A DNA stretch of 64,000 nucleotides from Neisseria subflava (GCF_003044935.1 NZ_POXP01000003.1:62001-126000), one strand, 5' to 3'; shown: positions 52,825 to 62,620, numbered from the stretch's first letter. Translations and numbers: made by a program. The notes: generated by a model not told the origin, from the sequence alone.

Positions 52825-54132
52825 TTATGCTTTGATGACTTTAGGATTTTTCACTGGGAATTTGCCGCGAGTATCGACAATCAGCTTGGCATGTTCGGTG
52901 ATCATGTCATAGTCGAATTTGTCGTGATCGGTGGTCAGAACCACGCAGTCGTATTGAGCGACAGTTTCAGGGGTCAGCGCTTCGCTCTTCAGGTCGAAGT
53001 AGTGGTGGCCGGGGATATGTGGGAACTCTGGAACGTGCGGGTCAGAGTAGGAAACCACTGCGCCCAGTTTGTGCAGGCGGTCCATCACTTCCACAGACGG
53101 GCTTTCACGCATATCGTCCACGTTTTTCTTGTAGGCGATACCCAATACCAAGATTTTGCTGTCTTTGATAGAACGGTTGTGGTCATTCAAAGCCAGGCCG
53201 ACTTTTTCGATAACGTAGTCGGGCATGTGGGAGTTCACTTCGCCAGCCAGCTCGATGAAACGGGTGTTTACACCGTATTCTCGTGCTTTCCAAGTCAGGT
53301 AGAACGGGTCGATAGGGATACAGTGGCCGCCCAATCCAGGGCCTGGATAATAAGCAACGAAGCCGAACGGTTTGGTTGCAGCGGCATTGATGACTTCGTG
53401 AATGTCGATGCCCATTTTGTCGGCAACGATTTTCATCTCGTTCACCAAGCCGATGTTTACGGCGCGGTGGATGTTTTCCAGAAGTTTGGTCAGCTCGGCA
53501 GCTTTGGTGGAGCTTACTGGAACAACTTTATCGATGGCAGGTTGGTACAGCGCAAGGCCGACTTCCAAACACGCTGGGGTATGGCCGCCGATGACTTTTG
53601 GAATGGTACGGGTTTCAAAGTTAGGGTTGCCCGGGTCTTCACGCTCAGGAGAGTAAACCAAGAATACGTCTTGACCGACTTTCAAGCCGCCTTCTTCCAT
53701 GCGTGGCAGCAATTCTTCTTCGGTAGTACCGGGGTAGGTGGTGGATTCCAAAGACAGCACTTGACCGGCGCGCAGGTAAGGTTTTACCGCATCGGTAGTG
53801 TCGATCACAAAGCTCATGTCCGGCTCGCGGTATTTGTTCAGCGGAGTCGGTACGCACAAAATGACGGCTTCTACTTCGCCGATGCGGGAGAAGTCGGTCG
53901 TTGCTTCAAACAGGCTGTTGGAAGCAGCGGCAATTTTGTCGGAAGGGATATGCTCGATGTAGCTTTCGCCTTTATTGAGCTTGTCGACTTTGTTGGTGTC
54001 AATGTCGAAACCCAAAACTTGGTAACCGATGTCCACATAGCGCAACATCAGTGGTAAACCGACGTAGCCTAAGCCAACGATGCCGATTTTTGCGGTCTTA
54101 TCGGCAAATTTTTGTATCGTAATGTTTTTCAT
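52825..54132 (-). CDS. wbpA: UDP-N-acetyl-hexosamine 6-dehydrogenase (WbpA/TviB type)
   Basis: 435 residues. GLGYVGLP (20-27), YSPERED (160-166, family-specific), [17 protein letters not shown] and the catalytic Cys271 in [14 protein letters not shown]. The central sequence is closer to the WbpA/WecC group (UDP-GlcNAc or UDP-ManNAc) than to UDP-glucose dehydrogenase. It would provide an acidic sugar (a UDP-HexNAcA). First gene of the locus; a GC-rich 160-bp gap with DUS separates it from wzx. Confidence 0.88.
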   Translation of the reverse strand: MKNITIQKFADKTAKIGIVGLGYVGLPLMLRYVDIGYQVLGFDIDTNKVDKLNKGESYIEHIPSDKIAAASNSLFEATTDFSRIGEVEAVILCVPTPLNKYREPDMSFVIDTTDAVKPYLRAGQVLSLESTTYPGTTEEELLPRMEEGGLKVGQDVFLVYSPEREDPGNPNFETRTIPKVIGGHTPACLEVGLALYQPAIDKVVPVSSTKAAELTKLLENIHRAVNIGLVNEMKIVADKMGIDIHEVINAAATKPFGFVAYYPGPGLGGHCIPIDPFYLTWKAREYGVNTRFIELAGEVNSHMPDYVIEKVGLALNDHNRSIKDSKILVLGIAYKKNVDDMRESPSVEVMDRLHKLGAVVSYSDPHVPEFPHIPGHHYFDLKSEALTPETVAQYDCVVLTTDHDKFDYDMITEHAKLIVDTRGKFPVKNPKVIKA

Positions 54133-54706
54133 GATGTCTTTCGTTTAATGAATGAGTAAATCGGGAGTGTTTGCCCGATGCCTGAGTTGTTTGCTGCAAC
54201 CGCATAGCCATAGCCGGCTGCTGTATCGTGTGAAGCCTTAAAACCATACTTATAATTGCATTAGACAAAATCATAAGCACTTATCTGATTCGTCTCAATC
54301 AAAAAAGTTTAACGGTCGTTCAGACGGTCTCTATGGTATGGAAACGGTATTTTTGAATACTTAATTTTTAGAAATTACATTCAACCACATGTTTTGATTT
54401 TAGATATTGTTTTGTCAAATGTATGATTCATGAAATGAAACTACCGTTTATGCCGTTTAAAACCCTTCTAGAATAAAAATTTTTAATAAATTTTCGTGGC
54501 TTAACTTATCTTAATAATCCATTATTTCGTGATGAAAAAAAGGAAAATTTGTCGACAATCGGCTTGAGGATAGTTAACTTAAGTCAAAGTTTTAAATTGG
54601 AATACGCTAAAGTCATTATAATATATTGACGAAAAAATTACATTTATTGCTATGTAAATGATAGATATGTCCTATTAAAAGTGGTTTGATTATTAAGTTG
54701 AGGCAA
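54133..54706 (-). promoter_or_regulatory. Long AT-rich leader of the polysaccharide locus
   Basis: 574 bp with no gene between the ribD stop and the first locus gene. It is much more AT-rich than its surroundings, contains one degenerate DUS (near 54318) and, on the minus strand, TATAAT at 54615-54620 as a possible -10. I looked for a JUMPstart/ops element (GGCGGTAG) and did not see it. Room for an untranslated leader, a regulator site or a small RNA exists. Confidence 0.45.
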
Positions 54707-55810
54707 TTAGACGGATTTTTTCCGGAGAACCCATTTAATGTCCTGCCCGATGATTTCTACCGATTGACTTTGCCAAGGGCCGTCTGAAAGTAGGGCGGCC
54801 GGATTTTCAGGGAGGGAGAAAAGAGGTTTGCCTGCGCCTAACAGTTTCGGTGCTTGGTAGAGGACGATTTCATCCACCAAGTCATCCTTCAGGAAGGCTG
54901 AAGCAAGTGTTGAGCCGGCTTCTACCAGAACTTCGCCAAAGCCAAGTTCTGCCAGTTGCGGCATGAGTGAAAGAAGATTGATGCGGCCGTTGATGTGTTC
55001 AGACGGCCTGATAATGCGGATATGTTCAAATTTACCCAGCGCCTGCAAACGTTGTTCGTCTGAGGAAAGGGTAACGATAACGGTCGGGCTTTCGGTATCG
55101 GTCACGAGGTGGCAGTCCAAAGGGATTTGCAGCCGGCTGTCCAAGACGATACGCGCAGGTTGGCGTAGGGTGGGAAAGCTGCGGACGTTGAGTTTCGGGT
55201 TGTCGGCAAGCACGGTACCGATACCGGTCAAAACGGCGCAACTTTCGGCACGGAGAATTTGTACGTCTTCGCGCGCTGCTTCGCCGGTAATCCAAAAGCT
55301 GCGGCCGTCTGAAAGGGCGGTTTTGCCGTCCAAACTGGCGGCGCATTTGAGGCGGACAAATGGTCTGCCGCGTTCGATACGCGACAGGAAACCGCGGTTG
55401 AGCTCGCGCGCCTGAGCTTCCAACAAACCGCTTTCGGTACGGATTCCGGCGGCTTCCAGCATAGACAAGCCTTTGCCTGCGACCAACGGGTTAGGGTCGG
55501 TCATGGCGGCGACCACGCGCGTTACGCCGGAATGAACCAGCGCTTCGGCGCATGGCGGTGTGCGGCCGTAATGGCTGCAAGGTTCCAGCGTGACATAGGC
55601 TGTTGCACCTTTTGCCGTAGCTCCGGCCTGCCTTAATGCGTGAACTTCAGCGTGCGGCTCGCCTGCTTTGACGTGGAAACCTTGTCCGACGATTTGTGCG
55701 CCGTGTGCAATTACGCAACCGACGCGGGGATTGGGGGAAGTAGAAAACCGCCCAAGCTTGGCCAGCTCGAGGGCGGTTTGCATCATTTGGGTATCAAGTG
55801 CGGAAAACAT
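54707..55810 (-). CDS. ribD: Bifunctional riboflavin deaminase/reductase RibD
   Basis: 367 residues. The deaminase zinc site is HAEVHAL (His53, Glu55) with EPCSHYGRTPPC (Cys78, Cys87); the C-terminal reductase domain has RPFVRLKCAASLDGKTAL and EVLVEAGSTLASAFL. It carries out the second and third steps of riboflavin synthesis. Start ATG at 55810 (MFSALDTQ); the preceding in-frame residues come from a DUS. 14 bases after nrdR. Confidence 0.96.
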   Translation of the reverse strand: MFSALDTQMMQTALELAKLGRFSTSPNPRVGCVIAHGAQIVGQGFHVKAGEPHAEVHALRQAGATAKGATAYVTLEPCSHYGRTPPCAEALVHSGVTRVVAAMTDPNPLVAGKGLSMLEAAGIRTESGLLEAQARELNRGFLSRIERGRPFVRLKCAASLDGKTALSDGRSFWITGEAAREDVQILRAESCAVLTGIGTVLADNPKLNVRSFPTLRQPARIVLDSRLQIPLDCHLVTDTESPTVIVTLSSDEQRLQALGKFEHIRIIRPSEHINGRINLLSLMPQLAELGFGEVLVEAGSTLASAFLKDDLVDEIVLYQAPKLLGAGKPLFSLPENPAALLSDGPWQSQSVEIIGQDIKWVLRKKSV

Positions 55811-55824
55811 GGTTTCAGACGGCC

Positions 55825-56277
55825 TTATTTGGCTTTGCATTCGGCGATGACTTGGGTGAATTCGGAAACGTCTTTAAAGCTTTTATAGACGGACGCGAAG
55901 CGGACATAAGCAACTTGGTCGATTTTTGCCAGTTCCTCCATCGCCATTTTGCCAACGATGTGCGAAGCGACTTCTTTTTTGCCCAAACGGTAGAGGCGCT
56001 GCTCGATCAGGGCAACGGTTTCATCGATTTGTTCTTGTGTGACAGGACGTTTGTGCAGCGCGCGCTCAAGGCTGGTCTGCAGTTTGTGCGGATTGAAGGG
56101 AACCCGTGTGCCGTTGGATTTGATGACTTGCGGCATCCGCATTTCAACGGTTTCAAAAGTGCTGAAGCGTTGTCCGCATTCCAAGCATTTGCGACGGCGA
56201 CGGATGCTGTTGGTGTCTTCTAGCCATCGCGAGTCGGTTACTTGTGTGTTGGGGTGTTGGCAAAACGGGCACTTCAT
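55825..56277 (-). CDS. nrdR: Transcriptional repressor NrdR
   Basis: 150 residues. N-terminal zinc ribbon with Cys3, Cys6, Cys31, Cys34 (MKCPFC ... CLECG) and an ATP-cone (VIKSNGTRVPFNPHKL). Represses ribonucleotide reductase genes. Forms an operon with ribD, an arrangement common in proteobacteria. Confidence 0.97.
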   Translation of the reverse strand: MKCPFCQHPNTQVTDSRWLEDTNSIRRRRKCLECGQRFSTFETVEMRMPQVIKSNGTRVPFNPHKLQTSLERALHKRPVTQEQIDETVALIEQRLYRLGKKEVASHIVGKMAMEELAKIDQVAYVRFASVYKSFKDVSEFTQVIAECKAK

Positions 56278-56400
56278 CGGGTTTCCTTGTCATACGCTCG
56301 GCAAGGTCGCTAAGCAATTGAATTTATTGTTTGTGAACTATTATTGTAGCGGATTGCGTTATTTTCGTATAGTAAAGGCTTTGTCTATGGATTAAGTATA

Positions 56401-56454
56401 AAAAGGCCGTCTGAAAGGGCAACTTGAGCGAAGTTGAGCCTTTCAGACGGCCTT
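56401..56454 (-). terminator. Inverted DUS pair after the amidotransferase gene
   Basis: AAAAGGCCGTCTGAAAGG and its complement; the loop can fold further (CAACTTGAGCGAAGTTG), giving one long stem. Confidence 0.75.
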
Positions 56455-56476
56455 GAGTTTTTCAGCCAATCAAACG

Positions 56477-57319
56477 TCAAACCGATACGCCGACGGCACG
56501 GGCGATTTCCAAACCTTCTTCCGCGCTCATGTAAACCGGATTGTCGGGGCGGTCGCTGAGGACAATGTCGCCGTCTTGAAACATCACCAATTCATTGACT
56601 GCCAATTGCGACCAGGTTTCATCTCGCGTCAGGGGCAGGGTGGCGATGACGGAAACTTTATCGTTCGGGGTGGTCACTTCTGAAAAATCGACCATGACAT
56701 CATCGTCCAGCAAACGCGCTTTACCAAACGGGGCTTTGCGCACGATGTAGTGCAGTAAGGTGCTGGCGTGGGCAAACAGGCAGTCGCCGTTGGACATCAC
56801 GAAATTAAACAAGCCATAGCGGCGGATTTCATGGGTCAGGCCGGCGATGGCATCAAACAAAACTTCAGGTTCGGGCTTGGTGGCAAAACGGCTGCGCAGG
56901 CGGTTGAGAATAAAGCAGAACGCGCGTTCGGAATCGGTCGTGCCGACGGCATGGTAGTACTCGCCCTGCTCGGGGTAAAAATCAATCAAATGGCCGTTGT
57001 GGGCAAACAGCCAATATTCGCCCCACATTTCGCGCATGAAGGGATGAGTGTTCGCCAATGAGGTCTGGCCTTGTGAGGCCTTGCGGATATGGGCGATAAC
57101 GTTTTCAGATTTGATTTGGTAGGCGCGCACCAAGTCGGCAACGGGCGAGTTGGCGCTGGGTTTGTCGTCATGAAACAAGCGCACGCCTTTGCCTTCGAAA
57201 AAGCCGATACCGAAGCCGTCGGCGTGGTGGTCAGTAATGCCGCCGCGACGGCGGAAGCCTTCAAAAGAAAACATGATGTCTGTGGGCGTGTTGCAATTCA
57301 TGCCGAGCAGTTGGCACAT
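56477..57319 (-). CDS. Class II glutamine amidotransferase (YafJ-like)
   Basis: 280 residues. The N-terminal Cys2 (MCQLLGMNC) is the expected nucleophile; FRRRGGITDHHADGFGIGFF, VIAHIRKASQG and FAHNGHL match stand-alone GATase II proteins of the YafJ type. A glutamine-dependent amide transfer or hydrolase role is implied, but the acceptor is unknown. It is separate from nrdR by DUS hairpin. Confidence 0.9.
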   Translation of the reverse strand: MCQLLGMNCNTPTDIMFSFEGFRRRGGITDHHADGFGIGFFEGKGVRLFHDDKPSANSPVADLVRAYQIKSENVIAHIRKASQGQTSLANTHPFMREMWGEYWLFAHNGHLIDFYPEQGEYYHAVGTTDSERAFCFILNRLRSRFATKPEPEVLFDAIAGLTHEIRRYGLFNFVMSNGDCLFAHASTLLHYIVRKAPFGKARLLDDDVMVDFSEVTTPNDKVSVIATLPLTRDETWSQLAVNELVMFQDGDIVLSDRPDNPVYMSAEEGLEIARAVGVSV

Positions 57320-57426
57320 GGTGTTAACCTTTATTTTTGGGGTATTTATAGGGTTATTATGGTGTATCGGGCAGGCAGTTTCAATATGTAGAGTGTGATA
57401 TGTTTATAACTATCTCATACTTGGCG

Positions 57427-57464
57427 GGCCGTCTGAAAAATTGCTGTCAAAAATTCAGACGGCC
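57427..57464 (-). terminator. Inverted DUS pair at the 3' end of the PHP gene
   Basis: GGGCCGTCTGAA / TTCAGACGGCC; the downstream arm also encodes the last two residues and stop of the PHP protein. Confidence 0.6.
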
Positions 57465-58291
57465 TTAAAGTGTTCCCAGACCGGGCGGCATTGTTCGGGT
57501 AAGTCGGGACAGGCGCCGAGTATGCCGCCGCTGAAGTCGTTGAGGCGGTGGAAGTCGCTGCCTGCGCTGGCGAGAAAGTCGAAGCGGTCGGCAAGCAGGG
57601 CATAGTTGAGGCGGTCGTTTTTACAGCAGTTGCCACTGTGCACTTCAATTCCTGCGCCGCCAAGGTTTTTAAATTCTTGAAACAGGTTTCGTTTGGCGGT
57701 GGCGGATAATTCATAGCGCATCGGGTGGGCGATAATGGCCATGCCGCCCGCGCCTGTAATCGCGGCTACGCAGTCTTCCAGTGTGGCCCATTCGTGTCTG
57801 ACGGAACAGGATTTGCCGTCGCCCAGGTATTTGGTAAATGCCTGCTGTTTGTTTTTAACATGGCCTGCGCGGATGAGGAATTCAGCAATGTGGGTGCGGC
57901 TGGCCATTTCTTTGTTGGCGGCTAATGCCAGCGCACCTTCATACGCGCCTGTTATGCCTTTTTTCTCCAGTTTGGCCGCGATGGCTTCCAATCGTTTCAG
58001 ACGGCCTTTGCGGACTTTAGCAAGAAGGTTTTGCAGGGTTTCGTTGTGTTCGTCAAAGTCCAAGCCGACAACGTGGATGGTGCGGCCGCGCCAAGTGACG
58101 GATATTTCTACGCCGTTGATGAAGGAGAGGCCGAGGGTATTGGCTTCGGCGCGAGCTTCGGCCAGTCCGCCGGTGTGGTCGTGGTCGGTCAGGGCGAGCA
58201 GGGTGCAACCGTTTTGACGGGCGAGTCGGACGACTTCGGTTGGGGAGAGCATGCCGTCTGAAACGGTCGAATGGCAGTGTAAATCAATCAT
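57455..58291 (-). CDS. PHP domain phosphoesterase (Rnm/YciV-like)
   Basis: 278 residues. DLHCHSTVSDG, LALTDHDHTGG, NGVEISVTW, IIAHPMRYELS and SAGSDFHRL are the metal-binding motifs of PHP proteins of the YciV/RNase AM group (5'-3' exoribonuclease and 3',5'-nucleotide phosphatase). The last residues (Ala-Val-stop) are encoded by a DUS. An AT-dialect DUS (58251-58262) near the start encodes VSDGML. Confidence 0.9.
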   Translation of the reverse strand: MIDLHCHSTVSDGMLSPTEVVRLARQNGCTLLALTDHDHTGGLAEARAEANTLGLSFINGVEISVTWRGRTIHVVGLDFDEHNETLQNLLAKVRKGRLKRLEAIAAKLEKKGITGAYEGALALAANKEMASRTHIAEFLIRAGHVKNKQQAFTKYLGDGKSCSVRHEWATLEDCVAAITGAGGMAIIAHPMRYELSATAKRNLFQEFKNLGGAGIEVHSGNCCKNDRLNYALLADRFDFLASAGSDFHRLNDFSGGILGACPDLPEQCRPVWEHFKAV

Positions 58292-58312
58292 GGTTTTGCT
58301 TTGAATTTTCTC

Positions 58313-58344
58313 AAAAAAGGCCGTCTGAACGTTTCAGACGGCCT
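58313..58344 (-). terminator. Inverted DUS pair after ponA
   Basis: AAAGGCCGTCTGAAC / GTTTCAGACGGCCTT with minimal loop, just beyond the ponA stop. Confidence 0.75.
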
Positions 58345-58351
58345 TGATTTG

Positions 58352-60748
58352 TTAGAACAGAGAGTCCAGTTGTTGTTTGTTATTGTTGCCGGTATTGCTT
58401 GGCAGAACTGGGGTTTCGTCTAATTCTTCACGGGCTGGCGCATTGCCACTCTCGGTGCGGCGGCGGTTTTCATTCGGAACCGCGCGACGGGCAGGTTGAG
58501 TGGGGCGCGGCGCAACGCCGCTGTTGTCCAAGGCCAGGTCGGAGCTGGTGGTCATGCGTTCGCGCATATACACTTCGCCACCGTTCGAAACCACGCCCTC
58601 AGGGGCTTTCATCGGTTTGACGCTGGTGCCTTTCAGGGCAAAGCGCATGTATTCTACCCATACCGGTACGGCGATTGTACCACCGTAACCTGCACGACCC
58701 ATGCTGCGCGGTTTGTCAAAGCCGATATAGACGGCAGTCACAACGCTAGGGTTGAAGCCGACAAACCATGCGTCTTTGTTGTCGTTGGTGGTACCGGTTT
58801 TACCGGCGATGTCGGCGCGGCCGAGTGCGGCTGCACCGCGTGCGGTACCGACACGGACAACGTCTTGCATGATTTTGTACATGATGTAGGCGTTGCGCGG
58901 GTCAATGGCCTGAGGCGCGTTCTCACCGGCTACCAAAGGCTGCATTTGCGCTCTCAGACGGCCTTGGCTGTCGTAGATTTTGTCGATGACGTGGGCAGAT
59001 ACTTTGTAACCGCCGTTGGCAAAGACGCTGTAACCTTCTGCAATACGCAACGGCGTGGTTTCGCCTGTACCCAAAGCCATAGACAGGCTGGCAGGAATTT
59101 CAGACGGCTTGAAGCCGAAGCGTTGGATGTATTGTTGCGCGTAACCGATACCGATAGACATCAGGATGCGGATGGATACCATGTTTTTCGAAGCGGTCAA
59201 AGCCTGGCGCAGCGTGATGTAACCGGAATAGCGGCCGTCTGAATTTTTTGGGTTCCACGCTTTACCGTTTGCACCTTTGCCCGGCAGAGAAATCGGCGCA
59301 TCGTTAATCATGGTGGAAGCAGTCATGCCTTTTGCCAAAGCGGCGGAATAAACGAACGGTTTGAACGTCGAGCCGGGTTGGCGCATGGCTTGAGTTGCGC
59401 GGTTGAAGGTTTTGCTGTGGTAGTCGTAGCCGCCGACCAATGCGCGGACTGCACCGGTTTTCGCATCTAAAGACACCAATGCGCCTTGCAGCAAAGGCTC
59501 TTGAACGACGGTAAAGGTATCGCCGCTGCCTTTAACGCGGATGACGGAGCCGCGGCGGATGCGGTCTTCGCCCATTTTTTCGTTGTTGACGGCACGGGCG
59601 GCAAAGCCTAAAGCGTGGCTGTTCAGCGTCACTTTACGGCCGCTCGGCAACTGAATCTGTACACCTTTACGGGAGGCTTCCAATACAACTGCCGGAATCA
59701 TTTTATCGACGGTGTAAAGCGTAGAAAGGTATTGGCTGACAGTTTCTTCTACGTTGTCGCTTTTGCTCAGGTCAATGTAGTTTTCTGCACCGCGGTAGCT
59801 GCTGCCGCGGTCAAAATTACGCAGGACTTTACGCAGGGCTTCGGTGGCCACGCGCTGGTGTGCGGTGTCGACGGTGGTGTATACCTTGAAGCCTTGCGTG
59901 TAGGCATCTTCGCCGTATTTCTCAAACAGCTCTTGACGCACCATTTCGGCAACGTACAGGGCGCTTTGATCGATGTTTTGTACAAAACGCTCGTAATGCA
60001 ACTCTTCTTTCAAAGCCTGATCGCGTTGCTGCAGGGTAATCATGCCTTCTTCCAGCATATTATTCAGAATATAAGCCTGACGCAGTTTGGCGCGTTCAGG
60101 ATTTACAATCGGATTGTAGGCGGAAGGGGCTTTGGGCAAGCCGGCCAACATGGCGGCTTCGGCCAATGTTAACTCGTTAACATTTTTGTTGAAATAAATT
60201 TGGGCTGCAGATGCAAAACCATAAGCGCGTTGACCCAAATAGATTTGGTTGAAGTACAGCTCCAAAATCTTGTCTTTGCTCAAAGACTGCTCGATTTTGT
60301 AGGCCAACAGGGCTTCGTTGAATTTACGGGTGAACGAACGCTCGCTGCTCAGGTAGAAGTTTTTAGCAACCTGTTGCGTAATCGTACTGGCACCGGATTG
60401 GACGCCGCCGGCCATGACGTTGCCGATCGCGGCGCGCGCCACACCCCAAACGTCCACGCCCCAGTGGTCGTAGAAGCGTTTGTCTTCGGCGGCAATCACG
60501 GCATTTTTCAAAACTTTGGGAAAGTCACCGATTTTGGTGAATTCACGCCGTTGCTCGCCGTAAACGCCAATCACTTGGCCGTCTGAAGAATAAATCGTCA
60601 GCGGCATTTTGGGTTTGTAGTGTTGTAAAGTGTCCAAAGACGGCAGTTTCGGATAGGTGACCAAAATTGCAATTGCAATCAGCCCCACGCCGAAAAGAGC
60701 CAGTCCCAATAAGAGACCCAGGCAGGTCGTTATAATCTTTTTAATCAT
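58352..60748 (-). CDS. ponA: Penicillin-binding protein 1A
   Basis: 798 residues, the length known for neisserial PBP1. A membrane anchor (about 7-30), the transglycosylase with catalytic Glu88 in VIAAEDKRFYDHWGVD, and the transpeptidase with Ser460 in QPGSTFKPF, then SKNMVSIRIL and KTGTTNDNKDAW. The C-terminal tail is Pro/Arg/Asn-rich. Start ATG at 60748 (MIKKIITT). Divergent from pilM, the standard neisserial arrangement. Confidence 0.97.
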   Translation of the reverse strand: MIKKIITTCLGLLLGLALFGVGLIAIAILVTYPKLPSLDTLQHYKPKMPLTIYSSDGQVIGVYGEQRREFTKIGDFPKVLKNAVIAAEDKRFYDHWGVDVWGVARAAIGNVMAGGVQSGASTITQQVAKNFYLSSERSFTRKFNEALLAYKIEQSLSKDKILELYFNQIYLGQRAYGFASAAQIYFNKNVNELTLAEAAMLAGLPKAPSAYNPIVNPERAKLRQAYILNNMLEEGMITLQQRDQALKEELHYERFVQNIDQSALYVAEMVRQELFEKYGEDAYTQGFKVYTTVDTAHQRVATEALRKVLRNFDRGSSYRGAENYIDLSKSDNVEETVSQYLSTLYTVDKMIPAVVLEASRKGVQIQLPSGRKVTLNSHALGFAARAVNNEKMGEDRIRRGSVIRVKGSGDTFTVVQEPLLQGALVSLDAKTGAVRALVGGYDYHSKTFNRATQAMRQPGSTFKPFVYSAALAKGMTASTMINDAPISLPGKGANGKAWNPKNSDGRYSGYITLRQALTASKNMVSIRILMSIGIGYAQQYIQRFGFKPSEIPASLSMALGTGETTPLRIAEGYSVFANGGYKVSAHVIDKIYDSQGRLRAQMQPLVAGENAPQAIDPRNAYIMYKIMQDVVRVGTARGAAALGRADIAGKTGTTNDNKDAWFVGFNPSVVTAVYIGFDKPRSMGRAGYGGTIAVPVWVEYMRFALKGTSVKPMKAPEGVVSNGGEVYMRERMTTSSDLALDNSGVAPRPTQPARRAVPNENRRRTESGNAPAREELDETPVLPSNTGNNNKQQLDSLF

Positions 60749-60762
60749 GACTAAGTAATAAT

Positions 60763-60793
60763 TTGCCATTAATGGCGATAAATAAAGTAAAAT
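60763..60793 (+). promoter_or_regulatory. Candidate pilM operon promoter
   Basis: TTGCCA (60763-60768) and TAAAAT (60788-60793) have a 19-base spacer, somewhat long; about 108 bases before pilM, in the divergent region with ponA. Confidence 0.3.
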
Positions 60794-60900
60794 GGGAAAC
60801 GATTTCTATCAGCCACAGTCAATACTGTGCAAAGAATAAGAAGTCCTTTACGGATAACGAAACAGTTACTCACTCCTAAATGATACAGGGAAGTCAAATC

Positions 60901-61992
60901 ATGCGCTTATTTAAAAGCACGAAAGATACCAAAACAGGCAAGGCTTCTAGTGGATTGAACAACCGCTCTGCCATCGGTGTCGATATCAGCCAACATGCCA
61001 TTAAGATGGTACAACTGACAGGCCGTAGTTTAAACCAAATTCAGCTGGAAAAATACGTTATTACCAAATTGCCTAAAAATATTGTCAAAGGCAACAAAAT
61101 TCAAGACTACGATCAGCTTGCTACCTACATCCAGCATACTTACGCACAATTACGCAGTTCTTGCAAAAATATTGTTGCAGCCGTGCCACAAAACTTGGCG
61201 ACAGTCGAGCAAATTATTTACAACCCGCGTGATACCGATTTGGACTTGGAAGAGTTTGTCGAAGCGGAAGTCGGCCAATTTGCGCCTATTGAAGAAATGA
61301 ACTACGACTTTCAAGCCGAAGAAGTCGGTTCAGGCCAGCATGTTTTAGCTGTTGCTGCCAAAAAAGACGATGTCGAGCCGCGCATTGAAATGTTTGAGAA
61401 TGCGGGCTTGCCTTTGTCCGCTTTGGATTTAGACTTGCTGGCGCAACGCAATGCCTTTGTTCATTGGATAAATACGCATGCTCCCGAAATGGCAGAGGAA
61501 AAAGTTGCCGTGTTCGGCATTCATGCGACGCAAATGTATGCCTTGATTCTGCAAAACGGCCGTATTCTTTACAAACAAGAAACGCCGGTCAGCACAGAGC
61601 AGCTCAATCAGCTGATTCAGCGGACTTATCAGGTGACGGAAGAAAAAGCCGCGCAAATGATGGCTTCTCAAAACAAGCCTTCCGACTACCAGTCTCAGAT
61701 TGCCGACCGTTTTAATGTACAGGTTGCGCAAGAAGTTCAGCGTGTTTTGCAATTTTACTATACCACGCAGGCCACTGATTCTTTCGCCAATATCAAACAC
61801 ATCCTGCTGACAGGCTTTACCGCACAGCAGGCAGGTTTGGCAGAAAGCATTTTCTCGCAAACCAATACGGCAACAGAATATCTGCATCCGATTTCATATG
61901 TGGAACGCAGTGCAAAAGTAGAATTGCCGCAGCTTCAAATTGATGCGCCGTCACTGACCTTGGCGTTCGGATTGGCATTAAGGGGACTTTGA
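60901..61992 (+). CDS. pilM: Type IV pilus assembly protein PilM
   Basis: 363 residues, actin-like fold: SAIGVDISQHAIKMVQL (phosphate-1), ILLTGFTAQQAGL and LTLAFGLALRGL at the end. It is a cytoplasmic protein that binds the PilN N-terminus and forms the inner-membrane platform. I start at ATG 60901 (MRLFKST) with AGGGAAG upstream; seven additional in-frame codons exist. First gene of pilMNOPQ. Confidence 0.95.
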   Translation: MRLFKSTKDTKTGKASSGLNNRSAIGVDISQHAIKMVQLTGRSLNQIQLEKYVITKLPKNIVKGNKIQDYDQLATYIQHTYAQLRSSCKNIVAAVPQNLATVEQIIYNPRDTDLDLEEFVEAEVGQFAPIEEMNYDFQAEEVGSGQHVLAVAAKKDDVEPRIEMFENAGLPLSALDLDLLAQRNAFVHWINTHAPEMAEEKVAVFGIHATQMYALILQNGRILYKQETPVSTEQLNQLIQRTYQVTEEKAAQMMASQNKPSDYQSQIADRFNVQVAQEVQRVLQFYYTTQATDSFANIKHILLTGFTAQQAGLAESIFSQTNTATEYLHPISYVERSAKVELPQLQIDAPSLTLAFGLALRGL

Positions 61993-61996
61993 GAAC

Positions 61997-62620
61997 ATGA
62001 TCGAATTAACCAGAATCAACCTTCTTCCGTATCGGGAAGAGATTAAACAGCGCAAGCAGCAGCAATTCAAAATATTGATGCTTGGTGCTTTTGCAGTGGG
62101 TTTGGGCTTGGCAGCCGCTACCTATCTTGGTATTGACAGCGCCATCCGCAATCAAGAAGGCCGCAACAACTTCCTGCAAACCGAAATCGACAGACTTGAT
62201 AGAGAATTAGGCGAAATCGATAAACTTCAGCAAGAAAAAGAAGCCTTCTTGGCCAAGAAGCTGAAAGTTGAAGAGTTGCAGGAAAAACGCTATCAAGCGG
62301 CTTATATCCTTGATTCTTTGAATGCGCTTACGCCCGATAATACTTATTTGACCGCGTTGGAAGCCGAAAGCCCGACCAGCTATAAAATCAGCGGTCATGC
62401 CATCAGCGACAATAAAATTGCCGTTATGATGCGCTCCCTGCCGAGTACAGGTATTTTCTTGCAGCCTGAATTGTTGAGTATTAAAAAAGTAGATAACTAC
62501 CAAGAATTTACTTTGAAATCTTCAATCAACCAAGTGAATACGCCGGCTCCTGCACCGACTGCCCAAAGCAGCGGTGAAATGGCCGAACCTGTGGCCGAAC
62601 CTGCTCCGGAGGCTCAATAA
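61997..62620 (+). CDS. pilN: Type IV pilus assembly protein PilN
   Basis: 207 residues. IELTRINLLPYREEIK is the PilM-binding cytoplasmic N-terminus (INLLPYR), followed by one membrane helix (about 26-45), a coiled coil and a ferredoxin-like periplasmic domain, then a Pro/Ala/Glu-rich tail. The stop and the pilO start overlap (TAATG). Confidence 0.95.
   Translation: MIELTRINLLPYREEIKQRKQQQFKILMLGAFAVGLGLAAATYLGIDSAIRNQEGRNNFLQTEIDRLDRELGEIDKLQQEKEAFLAKKLKVEELQEKRYQAAYILDSLNALTPDNTYLTALEAESPTSYKISGHAISDNKIAVMMRSLPSTGIFLQPELLSIKKVDNYQEFTLKSSINQVNTPAPAPTAQSSGEMAEPVAEPAPEAQ

Noticed and set aside
52714-54057. 447-codon plus-strand frame opposite wbpA
   Set aside because: Antisense shadow; the minus strand encodes a complete dehydrogenase.
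54133-54706. ops/JUMPstart element
   Set aside because: No GGCGGTAG or its complement was found in the leader.
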